In this document: piece after piece, positions 7,585 to 16,862 of the stretch
Position numbering within the stretch: the first letter of the stretch is position 1
How the letters are laid out: each line of letters begins with the position of its first letter
DNA from: Flavobacteriia bacterium
GTDB lineage: Bacteria; Bacteroidota; Bacteroidia; Flavobacteriales; Flavobacteriaceae
Length of the DNA: 54,402 nucleotides
NCBI GenBank assembly: GCA_004293045.1
Contig: RDXY01000011.1
Coordinates: forward strand, 1-54,402
Reading direction: 5' to 3'
Program-made: the position numbers and the translations under genes
Notes under the pieces: generated by a model
Databases searched by the model: none
The model's input: the letters and a program-made list of their open reading frames with translations, nothing else
Told to the model about the DNA's origin: nothing

Positions 7585-8679
7585 ATGAAATCAATTATCC
7601 GATTGGCCTTAATACTAACAGGATTATTTTTATTTTCTTGTTCTTCAAATGAACCAGAAGTTACGCCTGATCCAATTCCAAATAATCCTGATACAGATGC
7701 TTTTATTCGTGCTGCGGATATGTCGTATTTACCTTTAATTGAAAGCGAAGGGACCATTTTTAAGAAAAACGGAGTTGCAGAAAATGCTATAACCACATTA
7801 AAAAATGCTGGTTGTAACACGATTAGAATTCGAATTTGGAAAAACCCATCAGACAATCATTCTGGACTAGCAGAAGTAAAAGCGTTAGCATTAAGAGTCA
7901 AACAAGCAGGAATGAAAGTTTGGTTAACCGTTCATTATTCGGATACTTGGGCAGATCCTGGCAATCAAACGCCACCATCGGATTGGACTAGTTTATCATT
8001 AGCCAATTTAAAAACCGCTGTTAGCAATTATACCACTTTATTGATGACTGAAATTCAGCCAGATATTATCCAAATAGGAAATGAAATAAATAGCGGATTT
8101 CTTTGGCCTCAAGGGCATTTAATTAATAACGAATCGCAATGCTTGCAACTCATTGCTGCAGCTAGTTCGGCAATTAGAAGCCAATCTTCCACAACCAAAA
8201 TAATGATTCATTATGCAGGAATTGGAAGCGGCGCTACTTGGTTTTTTAATAAAATGAGTAGTATAAACTATGATTATATTGGTTTGTCTTATTATCCCGT
8301 TTGGCACGGTAAAAATCTTTCCGATTTGAATACTACCATTACTACTTTAGGTCAAACTCACAACAAAAAAGTTATTATTGCAGAAACCGCCTATCCCTTT
8401 ACATTAAATTGGAACGATTGGACGAATAATATTGTGGGACAAAATGATCAATTGATTCCAACATATCCAGCTTCAAACGATGGACAGAAAAATTTTATTT
8501 TAGCTATAAAAAATCTTGTAAAGCAGAATTCAAAAGGATTAGGATTTTGCTATTGGGGTGCCGAATGGATAGCGTTTAGAGGCCCTACAGCTACAAATGG
8601 TTCTTCTTGGGAAAATCAGGCATTATGGGATTTTAACAACAATGCACTTCCTGTGATGGATGCGTTTAGTCAAAACTAA
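7585..8679 (+). CDS. GH53 arabinogalactan endo-beta-1,4-galactanase, lipoprotein
   Basis: This 364-residue protein carries a lipoprotein signal peptide ending LFLFSC with the lipidated Cys at 19. The GH53 (clan A) barrel follows: AADMSYLP at the start of the domain, TIRIRIWKNP, HYSDTWADPGNQ, IGNEINSGFLWPQG with the acid/base Glu167, GLSYYPVWHG, and VIIAETAYPF with the nucleophile Glu267. Such enzymes cut internal beta-1,4-galactosyl bonds of pectic galactan. Residues after the Cys are SSNEPE, partly acidic, which could favour surface display in Bacteroidota, but the export signal is not clear-cut. It sits between galM and a second GH53 gene, one base from the latter. Confidence 0.93.
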   Translation: MKSIIRLALILTGLFLFSCSSNEPEVTPDPIPNNPDTDAFIRAADMSYLPLIESEGTIFKKNGVAENAITTLKNAGCNTIRIRIWKNPSDNHSGLAEVKALALRVKQAGMKVWLTVHYSDTWADPGNQTPPSDWTSLSLANLKTAVSNYTTLLMTEIQPDIIQIGNEINSGFLWPQGHLINNESQCLQLIAAASSAIRSQSSTTKIMIHYAGIGSGATWFFNKMSSINYDYIGLSYYPVWHGKNLSDLNTTITTLGQTHNKKVIIAETAYPFTLNWNDWTNNIVGQNDQLIPTYPASNDGQKNFILAIKNLVKQNSKGLGFCYWGAEWIAFRGPTATNGSSWENQALWDFNNNALPVMDAFSQN

Positions 8680-8680
8680 G

Positions 8681-9691
8681 ATGAAAAATTCACTTGTTTT
8701 ATTTCTGTTTTCGCTTGTTTTTACTTCGTGTACTAGTAACAAAACCGCTTTTGTAAAAGGAGCCGATATTGGTTGGTTGCCTCAAATGGAAGCCACAGGC
8801 TACAAATTTTACGACAAAGACGGAACGGAAAAAGAATGCCTTCAATTATTAAAAAATAGAGGCATGAACGCTGTTCGGCTTCGTGTTTGGGTAAACCCAA
8901 ATGAAGACAAAGCAAGTGGACATTGTAGCAAAGAAGAAACCGTTGCGTTGGCATTACGTGCACAAAAATTAGGAATGCGAATTATGATTAACTTCCACTA
9001 TTCTGATTCTTGGGCAGACCCAGCTAAACAAAACAAACCGAAAGCATGGAAAGATCATTCCTTTCCAGAATTGTTACTTGATGTGTACAACCATACATTT
9101 GAGGTAATTTCTGCATTAAAAACAGCAGGCGTAACGCCAGAATGGGTACAAATAGGTAATGAAATTCCTGGCGGAATGCTATGGCCTGAAGGCAGTACGG
9201 ACAATTGGAAGCAATTAGGTCAATTACTAAACAAAGGATATGAAGCTACAAAAGCCGTAGATAAAAACATAAAAGTAATTGTTCACGTAGACGAAGGAAA
9301 TAATAACAAAAAATTTAGAACTTTTTTTGATAATGCCACGGCACAAAACGTAAAATATGACATTATTGGTTTGTCGTATTATCCATATTGGATAAAAAAA
9401 GACTATTCTGAAACCATTGCCGACCTAGAATTTAATTTAAACGATATGGTGAAACGCTATAATAAAGAGGTGATGATTGTTGAAGTTGGCGGTGAAGACG
9501 ATAAAGTTCAAAACACCTACGAATTATTAAAAGCTACAATAGAAGCCGTGAAAAAAGTACCAAATAATAGGGGTTTAGGTGTCATGTATTGGGAGCCACA
9601 AGGTGCCAAATCATGGAGCGGGTATAGTTTAAGTGCCTGGCAAAATGACGGAAAACCATCCCCTGCTTTAGATGCTTTTAAAGAAAATTAA
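8681..9691 (+). CDS. Second GH53 endo-beta-1,4-galactanase, lipoprotein
   Basis: The 336-residue protein has its own lipobox (VFTSC, Cys17) and a full GH53 domain: VKGADIGWLPQME, AVRLRVWVNP, HYSDSWADPAKQNKP, IGNEIPGGMLWPEG with acid/base Glu161, GLSYYPYW and MIVEVGG with nucleophile Glu268. It is clearly a paralogue of the preceding gene but diverged, so the two may act on different chain lengths or sit on different membrane faces; here the residues after the Cys are TSNKT, without acidic cluster, which fits periplasmic retention better. The start is the ATG at 8681, one base after the previous stop; a longer frame reaching back to 8660 overlaps that gene. The next gene starts five bases downstream. 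Confidence 0.93.
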   Translation: MKNSLVLFLFSLVFTSCTSNKTAFVKGADIGWLPQMEATGYKFYDKDGTEKECLQLLKNRGMNAVRLRVWVNPNEDKASGHCSKEETVALALRAQKLGMRIMINFHYSDSWADPAKQNKPKAWKDHSFPELLLDVYNHTFEVISALKTAGVTPEWVQIGNEIPGGMLWPEGSTDNWKQLGQLLNKGYEATKAVDKNIKVIVHVDEGNNNKKFRTFFDNATAQNVKYDIIGLSYYPYWIKKDYSETIADLEFNLNDMVKRYNKEVMIVEVGGEDDKVQNTYELLKATIEAVKKVPNNRGLGVMYWEPQGAKSWSGYSLSAWQNDGKPSPALDAFKEN

Positions 9692-9695
9692 TTTT

Positions 9696-12119
9696 ATGAA
9701 AAAAATAATAAGAAATAAATCGATACTAATTATTTCCTTTCTTTTTGCGATTACAAGTATAACGGCTCAAGAAAAAATATGCTTAGATGAAGATTGGAAA
9801 TTTCATTTTGGACATGCAGCAAATGCTGAAAAAGATTTCGATTATAGTAAAACTGCTTTACTTCACAAATCGAATGTTTATGCTACCACAATTGTACACC
9901 CTAAATTTATTGACAGCACTTGGCAAAAAATCAATATCCCACATGATTGGGCGGTGGAACTTCCATTTGTAAAATCAGAACAGGTTGAAATGGACAGTCA
10001 TGGATATAAACCCGTCGGCGGCGCGTATCCAGAAACAAGTATAGGTTGGTATCGCAAACATTTTTCGGTAGACAAATCAAAAAGCAACAAGCGATTTGAG
10101 CTTCAATTTGATGGTATCTACAGAAATGCCGAAATTTGGTTAAATGGCTTTTACGTAGGAACTAATTTTAGTGGCTATGTAGGTAATTCTTATGACGTAT
10201 CCGATTATATTAATTTTGAAGGCGATAATGTATTGGTTATTCGAGTAGATGCTACTCAATATGAAGGCTGGTTTTATGAAGGCGCAGGGATTTACAGACA
10301 CGTTTGGTTACATTGTACCGCTAAAACTTTCATACCAGAAGATGGTGTTTTCGTACATTCAAAAATTAAAGGAAAAAACGCAGAGGTTACCATTGAAACT
10401 ACGGTTCAAAATAATGAATTAAAATATTCCAATGGTATTATTTACTCCTATATTACAGATAGAAACGGAAAAATTTTAGCCAAAACCAAAGAACAGAAAG
10501 TAAATTTAGGCATCTTTAAGAATCAAACCATAAAACAACATTTACAACTAAAAAACCCAGCACTTTGGTCACTTGAAAATCCTTATTTATATAGAGTGGT
10601 TAGCATTTTAAAATCAGAAAATCAAATCATTCATCAAACAAAAACCCGTTTCGGAATAAAAACGGTGCAATTTGATGCCAAAGAAGGGTTTTTCTTAAAT
10701 GGAAAACACATAAAAATTCAAGGCACCAATAATCATCAAGATCATGCTGGTGTTGGAAGTGCCCTACCCGATTACTTACAATATTACCGCATCAAACTAT
10801 TAAAAGAAATGGGAAGTAATGCTTATAGAGCAAGTCATCACGCACCCACTCCAGAACTTTTGGAAGCATGCGATAGCTTAGGCATGTTGGTTATTGACGA
10901 ACAACGTTTATTAAATAGTAGTCCAGAATATATTGACCAATTTAAACGATTACTTAAAAGAGATAGAAATCATCCCTCGGTATTTTTATGGTCTATTGGG
11001 AATGAAGAACAAAATATTCAAGGGAATGAATATGGTAAAAAAATCGCACTAACCCTTTTAGCCATTCAAAAAGATTTAGACCCAACAAGAACCAGCACCT
11101 ATGCTGCCGATATGGCAAATGACTTCAAAGGTGTTAACGAAGTGATTCCATTTCGAGGTTTCAATTACAGAGAATATGCTGTAGCCGATTATCATAAAGA
11201 TCATCCAAACCAACCGCTTTTAGGTACAGAAATGGGAAGTACTGTAACCACAAGAGGCATTTACGAAAAAGATGAAATTAGAGCCTACGTTCCAGATCAA
11301 GATATTACGCATCCTTGGTGGGCAAGCAAAGCCGAAACTTGGTGGAAGTTAGCTGCAGAAAACAAGTATTGGTTAGGTGGATTTGTATGGACTGGATTGG
11401 ATTATAGAGGTGAACCTACTCCTTATAAATGGCCGAATATAAGTTCGCATTTCGGGATTTTAGATGTATGTGGTTTTCCAAAAAACATTTATTACTACTA
11501 TAAAAGCTGGTGGACGAATGAAGATATCCTACATATTTCTCCACATTGGAATTGGTCGGATAAAATTGGAAAACCCATTGATGTTTGGGTAAATTCAAAT
11601 GCAGACCAAGTTGAACTTTTTTTAAACGGAAAAAGTTTAGGACAAAAAACGATGGAAAGAAACAGTCATTTACAATGGAATGTACTTTACGAACCTGGAA
11701 TTTTAGAAGCTATTGGCTATAAAAACGGAAAAAAAATAACAGCAAAAGTAGAAACTACTGAACAAGCTAGTCAAGTAGTTATTTCTACTGATAAAACCAT
11801 ATTAAATGCTGATGGAAAAGATGTTACTGTATGTACTATTTCAATTACTGACGAAAAAGGTAGAGAAGTGCCAACTGCCAACAATAGGATTACATTTTCC
11901 ATTTCTGAAAACGCAAAAATTATTGGCGTTGGAGATGGCGATCCGAGTTCACACGAACCAGACAAATGTGTAACAAATTCTTGGCAAAGAAGTGCTTTTA
12001 ACGGAAAATGCCAAGTAATTATTCAAGCTGGAAAAAATACAGGTGAAGTAACATTTGAAGCTAAATCTATCGGATTAAAAGGAACAACCACAATTTTAAA
12101 ACTTGTAAATTCTAACTAA
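9696..12119 (+). CDS. GH2 beta-galactosidase, exported
   Basis: This 807-residue enzyme has a cleavable signal peptide (to about residue 25, ending ITAQ), so it is probably periplasmic. Domains in order: GH2 sugar-binding domain (IPHDWAVELPF, GWYRKHF, RNAEIWLNG), immunoglobulin-like sandwich, TIM barrel from about residue 330 (GFFLNGKHIKIQGTNNHQDH, NAYRASHHAPTPELLEACD), acid/base Glu437 in IGNEEQ, nucleophile Glu512 in LLGTEMGS, then a DUF4982-like module (VWVNSNADQVELFLNGKSLG) and a C-terminal bacterial Ig-like domain. It should remove terminal beta-linked galactose from the oligosaccharides left by the GH53 enzymes. The ATG at 9696 starts the signal peptide. Sixteen bases separate it from galK. 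Confidence 0.93.
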   Translation: MKKIIRNKSILIISFLFAITSITAQEKICLDEDWKFHFGHAANAEKDFDYSKTALLHKSNVYATTIVHPKFIDSTWQKINIPHDWAVELPFVKSEQVEMDSHGYKPVGGAYPETSIGWYRKHFSVDKSKSNKRFELQFDGIYRNAEIWLNGFYVGTNFSGYVGNSYDVSDYINFEGDNVLVIRVDATQYEGWFYEGAGIYRHVWLHCTAKTFIPEDGVFVHSKIKGKNAEVTIETTVQNNELKYSNGIIYSYITDRNGKILAKTKEQKVNLGIFKNQTIKQHLQLKNPALWSLENPYLYRVVSILKSENQIIHQTKTRFGIKTVQFDAKEGFFLNGKHIKIQGTNNHQDHAGVGSALPDYLQYYRIKLLKEMGSNAYRASHHAPTPELLEACDSLGMLVIDEQRLLNSSPEYIDQFKRLLKRDRNHPSVFLWSIGNEEQNIQGNEYGKKIALTLLAIQKDLDPTRTSTYAADMANDFKGVNEVIPFRGFNYREYAVADYHKDHPNQPLLGTEMGSTVTTRGIYEKDEIRAYVPDQDITHPWWASKAETWWKLAAENKYWLGGFVWTGLDYRGEPTPYKWPNISSHFGILDVCGFPKNIYYYYKSWWTNEDILHISPHWNWSDKIGKPIDVWVNSNADQVELFLNGKSLGQKTMERNSHLQWNVLYEPGILEAIGYKNGKKITAKVETTEQASQVVISTDKTILNADGKDVTVCTISITDEKGREVPTANNRITFSISENAKIIGVGDGDPSSHEPDKCVTNSWQRSAFNGKCQVIIQAGKNTGEVTFEAKSIGLKGTTTILKLVNSN

Positions 12120-12134
12120 TTTACAACCTCAATA

Positions 12135-13304
12135 ATGAAGAAAAAACTCATTCAACATACCACAAAACATTTTGAAAAATTATTTCAAAAAAAACCTGAA
12201 CATATTTTTCTTTCACCTGGAAGAATAAATATTATTGGCGAACACGTTGATTATAATGACGGTTTTGTTTTGCCCGCTGCCATTAACAAATACATTTGCT
12301 TTGCTATTTCCAAAAATAAAAGTTCAGAATGTGCTCTTGTTGCTCAAGATTTAAATGATATATATTCATTCGACTTAAAAGACAAATTACAACCCATAGA
12401 AAAAATGTGGGTAAATTATATTTTAGGTGTATTGCAGCAATTAAAAGAAAAAGGGTTGCCAGAAAAAGGATTTTCAATTGTTTTTAGTAGTACTATTCCA
12501 ATGGGAGCAGGACTTTCTTCTTCGGCAGCTTTAGAATGTGGCATCGCCTATGCAATGAATAAAATATTCCATTTAAAGTTATCTAAAGAAGAAATTGCTC
12601 GAATCGGACAAACAGCAGAACATACATTTGCAGGTGTAAATTGTGGAATTATGGATCAATTTGCGGCTGTTTTTGGGAAAAAAAATAACGTTATAAAGTT
12701 AGATTGCACCACGTTAGCATACGAATATCATAAAGCAAATTTTAAAGAATACCAATTGGTTTTATTTGATAGTTGCGTCAAACACACCCATTTAACTTCG
12801 GGGTATAACGACAGACGAAATGAAGTAGAAGAAGGATTGGCCATCATAAAAGCAACTTACCCAGAAGTCACTTCGTTTAGAAATTGTACTGAAAAAATGG
12901 TGATTTCATTAAAAGATACATTTGGAGAGATTATTTTCAATAGGTGTTTATTTGTAGTACAGGAAATCGAAAGAGTCGAATTAGCCGTAAGAGCTTTAAC
13001 CAATGGAAATATTGAGCAATTAGGTGATTTAATGACAAAAACACATTTTGGCCTATCGGAATTATACGAGGTAAGTTGCCCAGAAATGGATTTCTTAGTA
13101 AAAGAAGCCCTTACAATACCTGAAATAATTGGTGCGCGAATGATGGGCGGTGGTTTTGGTGGTTGTACGATAAACTTAGTAAAAAAAGAAAACGTAAATG
13201 CTGTAATTGAAAAAATGAGACGAGCCTATGCCACACAATACAACATCGATTTAAAATATTATAAAATTAAAATAGCCACAGGCACGTCAGAATATGCAAT
13301 TTAA
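12135..13304 (+). CDS. galK: Galactokinase
   Basis: The 389-residue GHMP kinase phosphorylates alpha-D-galactose to galactose 1-phosphate with ATP. The three family motifs are present: SPGRINIIGEHVDYNDGFVLP near residue 28, the phosphate loop GAGLSSSAALE near residue 120, and MMGGGFGGCTINLV near residue 337. GIMDQFAAVFG contains the catalytic Asp region. It is cytoplasmic and is translationally coupled to galT: the two genes share 11 bases. It does the first committed Leloir step for galactose brought in by the transporter encoded two genes downstream. Confidence 0.97.
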   Translation: MKKKLIQHTTKHFEKLFQKKPEHIFLSPGRINIIGEHVDYNDGFVLPAAINKYICFAISKNKSSECALVAQDLNDIYSFDLKDKLQPIEKMWVNYILGVLQQLKEKGLPEKGFSIVFSSTIPMGAGLSSSAALECGIAYAMNKIFHLKLSKEEIARIGQTAEHTFAGVNCGIMDQFAAVFGKKNNVIKLDCTTLAYEYHKANFKEYQLVLFDSCVKHTHLTSGYNDRRNEVEEGLAIIKATYPEVTSFRNCTEKMVISLKDTFGEIIFNRCLFVVQEIERVELAVRALTNGNIEQLGDLMTKTHFGLSELYEVSCPEMDFLVKEALTIPEIIGARMMGGGFGGCTINLVKKENVNAVIEKMRRAYATQYNIDLKYYKIKIATGTSEYAI

Positions 13305-14346
13305 CATCCATGAACATCCGCACAGAAGGTATAATCCGTTGTTAGACGAATGGATATTAGTGTCGCCTCATAGAGCAAAAAGACCGTGGCAAGGCCAACA
13401 AGAAGCTGTTTCTATTGACCTCTTGCCAGCACATGATGAAACGTGTTATTTATGCGCTGGAAATAGTAGATCCAATGGCACTCAAAATCCGCAATATGAA
13501 ACTTGTTATGTTTTTGAAAACGATTTTCCTGCCTTATTGGATGAGGATATTGAATTTGAAAATCAAAACAAGGCATTATTTCAACTTAAACCAGAAAAAG
13601 GCATTAATAAGGTCATCTGCTTTTCACCCAAACACAACGTGACTTTAGCAGAAATGGACGTGTTCGAAATTGAAAATGTAATTAAAACTTGGAAAGAAGA
13701 ATACATTACCTTAGGAAGTAAGGATTATATCAATTACATACAAATTTTTGAAAATAAAGGTAGCGTTATGGGATGCAGCAATCCGCATCCACACGGGCAA
13801 ATTTGGGCACAATCTTCGCTTCCAACACAAATAGAAAAAACACAAAAAAGTTTACAAGCCTATTACGAAAAAAACCAAATAAGTTTATTAGAAGATTACG
13901 TTACGCAAGAATTGCAACTACAAGAACGTATTGTAATTGAAAACGACCATTTTGTGGTTTTAGTGCCGTTTTGGGCAACTTGGCCTTTTGAAACAATGAT
14001 TATTAGCAAAAGACATTTTGGAAATTTAATTGGATTAACGTCTAAAGAATCGCTTGCTTTTGCAGAAATAATAAAAGGAATTACAGTAAAATATGATAAT
14101 TTATTTGAAACTTCTTTTCCGTATTCTGCTGGAATTCATCAAGCACCCACGGACAAAATTTCGCATCCAGAATGGCATTTTCACATGCATTTTTATCCGC
14201 CCTTATTACGCAGTGCGTCGGTGAAAAAGTTTATGGTAGGCTACGAAATGTTAGGGGAAGCGCAACGTGATATTTCGCCTGAAAAAAGTGCCGAAATGCT
14301 ACGGAATTTACCAAACACCCATTATAAATTAATCAAAAAAAAGTAA
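13294..14346 (+). CDS. galT: Galactose-1-phosphate uridylyltransferase
   Basis: The 350-residue HIT-superfamily enzyme transfers UMP from UDP-glucose to galactose 1-phosphate. The active-site HPHGQ is at residues 165-169 (His167 the expected nucleophile), within CSNPHPHGQIWAQ. Zinc-site cysteines are present in ETCYLCAGN near residue 50, and the N-terminal HPHRRYNPL and WILVSPHRAKRPWQG are typical. The C-terminal half repeats the fold (WHFHMHFYPPLLRS). The ATG at 13294 lies inside the galK end, giving an 11-nt overlap. The partner epimerase galE is not in the window, so UDP-galactose must be recycled by an enzyme encoded elsewhere. Confidence 0.97.
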   Translation: MQFNIHEHPHRRYNPLLDEWILVSPHRAKRPWQGQQEAVSIDLLPAHDETCYLCAGNSRSNGTQNPQYETCYVFENDFPALLDEDIEFENQNKALFQLKPEKGINKVICFSPKHNVTLAEMDVFEIENVIKTWKEEYITLGSKDYINYIQIFENKGSVMGCSNPHPHGQIWAQSSLPTQIEKTQKSLQAYYEKNQISLLEDYVTQELQLQERIVIENDHFVVLVPFWATWPFETMIISKRHFGNLIGLTSKESLAFAEIIKGITVKYDNLFETSFPYSAGIHQAPTDKISHPEWHFHMHFYPPLLRSASVKKFMVGYEMLGEAQRDISPEKSAEMLRNLPNTHYKLIKKK

Positions 14347-14350
14347 TACT

Positions 14351-16021
14351 ATGCAAACATTAGCCAACTTAGATTATTTAGTATTTTTCATTTATTTTAT
14401 TATCATTGTAGGATACGGACTTTGGGTATATCGCAAAAAAAAGAAAGCCCAAGCCAGTAGTAACGACTACTTTTTAGCAGAAGGTTCACTTACTTGGTGG
14501 GCTATAGGTGCCTCATTAATCGCTAGCAATATCAGTGCCGAGCAATTTATTGGTATGAGTGGTAGCGGCTTTAAAATGGGATTAGCTATTGCCACCTACG
14601 AATGGATGGCAGCGGCTACCTTAATTATTGTTGCCGTATTTTTTATGCCGGTGTATCTAAAAAACAAAATATTTACCATGCCGCAATATCTCGAAAAAAG
14701 ATACAACAGCCATGTAGCTATGATTATGGCGGTGTTTTGGTTGTTATTATACGTGTTAGTCAATTTGACATCGATATTGTATTTGGGTGCTTTAGCCATT
14801 AGCAGTATTTCTGGATTAAACCTTACCTTTTGTATGGTTGCATTGGCCTTTTTTGCTTTAATGATTACGCTTGGCGGTATGAAAGTAATTGGTTATACCG
14901 ATGTAATTCAGGTGTTCTTTTTAATTTTAGGTGGCTTGGTCACTACCTATTTAGCCTTAAACTTAGTTGCTGAATCTCTTGGAACTTCAGGTGTGTTAAA
15001 TGGTTTTAACGTAATGACTGAAAAAGCAAACGATCATTTTCATATGATTTTTGAAAAGTCGAATCCCAATTATATGGATTTACCAGGACTTTCTGTGTTA
15101 ATTGGTGGGATGTTAATTATCAATTTAAATTACTGGGGTTGCAACCAATACATTACCCAACGCGCTCTAGGTGCCGATTTAAAAACGGCTCGTTCGGGTA
15201 TTTTGTTTGCAGCCTTTTTAAAAATATTAATGCCAATTATTGTGGTATTACCTGGAATTGCCGCTTACGTTTTATACCAAAATGGTGGTTTTCAAACAGA
15301 AATGCTACAAGACGGAAGTGTCAACCCAGACCGAGCTTACCCTGTTTTACTTAACTTATTACCTGTGGGTTTAAAAGGATTATCGTTTGCGGCATTAACA
15401 GCGGCTATTGTGGCTTCCTTGGCAGGAAAAGCAAATAGTATAGCCACTATTTTTACTTTAGATGTGTATAAAAACAAAATAAATACAGAAGCTACCGACA
15501 AAAAACTGATTTCAATTGGTAAAATAACTATTGCTATTGCATTACTTGTAGCAGTGCTTGTAGCCCCCTTTTTAGGAATAGACAAAAAAGGTGGTTTTCA
15601 GTACATTCAAGAATACACCGGTTTTGTAAGTCCGGGTGTTTTTGCTATGTTTATATTAGGTTTCTTCTGGAAAAAAACAACTTCTAACGCGGCCTTATTT
15701 GCCATTATTGGTGGATTTATACTTTCAATATTGTTTAAATTTATGCCTGGTGTTGTAGATGTATCTTTCTTAAACGGATTAGGATTTTCGGTACCGAATG
15801 CAGATGGCATTTACGAAATACCGTTTGTAGACCGTATGGGATTTGTATTTTTAATATGTGTTATTGTAATGTATTTTATTAGCGTATACGAAACTAAAAA
15901 CGGCGTTGTAACAAATGGTTTAGAAATAGAAAAATCTATGTTTAAGATGTCGCCAGGTTTTACCGTTGGCGCGCTTATAATTACAGGAATTTTAGTAGCG
16001 TTATACACGGTTTTCTGGTAA
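14351..16021 (+). CDS. Sodium/sugar symporter of the SSS family (vSGLT-like), probably galactose importer
   Basis: The 556-residue inner-membrane protein has about 14 hydrophobic segments beginning with FIYFIIIVGYGLWV. It carries the solute:sodium symporter marks seen in Vibrio SGLT: SNISAEQFIGMSGSGFKMG, ATYEWMAA, and NYWGCNQYITQRALGA with the Asn/Gln/Tyr substrate region. Members couple sugar uptake to sodium. As the last gene of a galactose operon, galactose or galactobiose is the natural substrate (inference from context and from similarity to vSGLT). It begins four bases after galT and ends in front of a bidirectional terminator shared with the opposite tRNA-Arg. Confidence 0.92.
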   Translation: MQTLANLDYLVFFIYFIIIVGYGLWVYRKKKKAQASSNDYFLAEGSLTWWAIGASLIASNISAEQFIGMSGSGFKMGLAIATYEWMAAATLIIVAVFFMPVYLKNKIFTMPQYLEKRYNSHVAMIMAVFWLLLYVLVNLTSILYLGALAISSISGLNLTFCMVALAFFALMITLGGMKVIGYTDVIQVFFLILGGLVTTYLALNLVAESLGTSGVLNGFNVMTEKANDHFHMIFEKSNPNYMDLPGLSVLIGGMLIINLNYWGCNQYITQRALGADLKTARSGILFAAFLKILMPIIVVLPGIAAYVLYQNGGFQTEMLQDGSVNPDRAYPVLLNLLPVGLKGLSFAALTAAIVASLAGKANSIATIFTLDVYKNKINTEATDKKLISIGKITIAIALLVAVLVAPFLGIDKKGGFQYIQEYTGFVSPGVFAMFILGFFWKKTTSNAALFAIIGGFILSILFKFMPGVVDVSFLNGLGFSVPNADGIYEIPFVDRMGFVFLICVIVMYFISVYETKNGVVTNGLEIEKSMFKMSPGFTVGALIITGILVALYTVFW

Positions 16022-16043
16022 CCACAACTAAACATAAAAACGA

Positions 16044-16077
16044 AAAACCTTTGCCAATATATTTTGACAAAGGTTTT
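16044..16077. terminator. Bidirectional terminator between the symporter gene and tRNA-Arg
   Basis: AAAACCTTTG at 16044-16053 pairs perfectly with CAAAGGTTTT at 16068-16077 around a 14-nt loop. It closes the gal operon on the plus strand and, with five T on the other strand, follows the tRNA two bases after its discriminator. Confidence 0.85.
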
Positions 16078-16078
16078 G

Positions 16079-16152
16079 TGACCGCGGCAGGGTTCGAACC
16101 TGCAACCAACGGAGCCGAAATCCGTCATTCTATCCAGTTGAACTACGCAGCC
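16079..16152 (-). tRNA. tRNA-Arg(UCG)
   Basis: The minus strand folds as a 74-nt tRNA. The acceptor stem GGCTGCG pairs with CGCGGTC (two G-T pairs). The anticodon stem ACGGA/TCCGT holds the loop TTTCGGC, giving anticodon UCG (Arg, CGA codons). The T arm is GCAGG-TTCGAAC-CCTGC. The 3' CCA is not encoded; the discriminator is A. Confidence 0.93.
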
Positions 16153-16155
16153 GTT

Positions 16156-16366
16156 TATTTTTAGATTGTTAGATTATTAGATCTTTAGACTGGTTAGATT
16201 TTAGATTTTTTAGTTCTTTAAATTTATTAGATTTTTGGATTTTTAGACTTCTTAGTTTATGGATTTTTAGAAATTTAGATAATAACAAAGTCATCTAATC
16301 TGTCTAAGAAATCTAAAAACATCTAACTTGTCTAACCTATCTAACTTGTCTAAGATGTCTAATCTT
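16156..16366. repeat. Inverted array of 9-10 nt TCTAA / TTAGA units
   Basis: The gap between tRNA-Arg and yqeY is filled by a periodic repeat. From 16294 to 16366 there are eight head-to-tail units starting TCTAA (at 16294, 16303, 16312, 16322, 16331, 16340, 16349 and 16358), all of 9 nt except one of 10. From about 16160 to 16282 the complementary TTAGA/TAGAT units occur in looser spacing. The two arms can pair over much of their length. There is no coding potential. Confidence 0.8.
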
Positions 16367-16367
16367 T

Positions 16368-16817
16368 TTAAACCAATAGTTTCTTTACAATCGTAGAAAT
16401 GGTTTTTCCTTCAGCTTGTCCGCCAATTTGTGCGGATGCTAAGCCCATAACTTTTCCCATGGCAGCAATGCCAGAAGCACCGGTTTCCGCAATAATTTTA
16501 GCAACAATTGCCTCTACTTCTGCTTCCGATAATTGTGCTGGTAAGAATTTTTCAATAACAGCAATTTGCGCCAGTTCTGGTGCTGCTAAATCGGCACGAT
16601 TTTGTGCTGTAAAAATTTCGTAACTGTCTTTACGCATTTTTACTAATTTTTGTAAAATTTTTATTTCGTCTGCTTCTGAAATTTCTTCTTTAGAACCTGA
16701 AGCCGTTTGCGCTAATAATATCTCCGATTTAATAGCACGTAATGCTTCAAGAGCCACTGTGTCTTTGGCTCTCATAGCTTCTTTCATGCTATCCATAATT
16801 TGTGTAGATAAGCTCAT
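16368..16817 (-). CDS. yqeY: GatB/YqeY domain-containing protein
   Basis: The 149-residue protein matches the YqeY family over its whole length: an N-terminal helical part (MKEAMRAKDTVALEALRAIKSEIL) and the C-terminal domain shared with the tail of GatB (AVIEKFLPAQLSEAEVEAIV, then GKVMGLASAQIGGQAEGKTIS). Members are soluble and are thought to bind tRNA or act in aminoacyl-tRNA amidation by analogy with GatB; the exact function is not established. It follows ftsZ in the same direction but a terminator lies between, so it is at most partly co-transcribed. Its stop codon abuts the 9-nt repeat array. Confidence 0.92.
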   Translation of the reverse strand: MSLSTQIMDSMKEAMRAKDTVALEALRAIKSEILLAQTASGSKEEISEADEIKILQKLVKMRKDSYEIFTAQNRADLAAPELAQIAVIEKFLPAQLSEAEVEAIVAKIIAETGASGIAAMGKVMGLASAQIGGQAEGKTISTIVKKLLV

Positions 16818-16862
16818 ATATTTTGAATTTAATTGTTTTATAAAATGTTATGCGAAAGTAAT

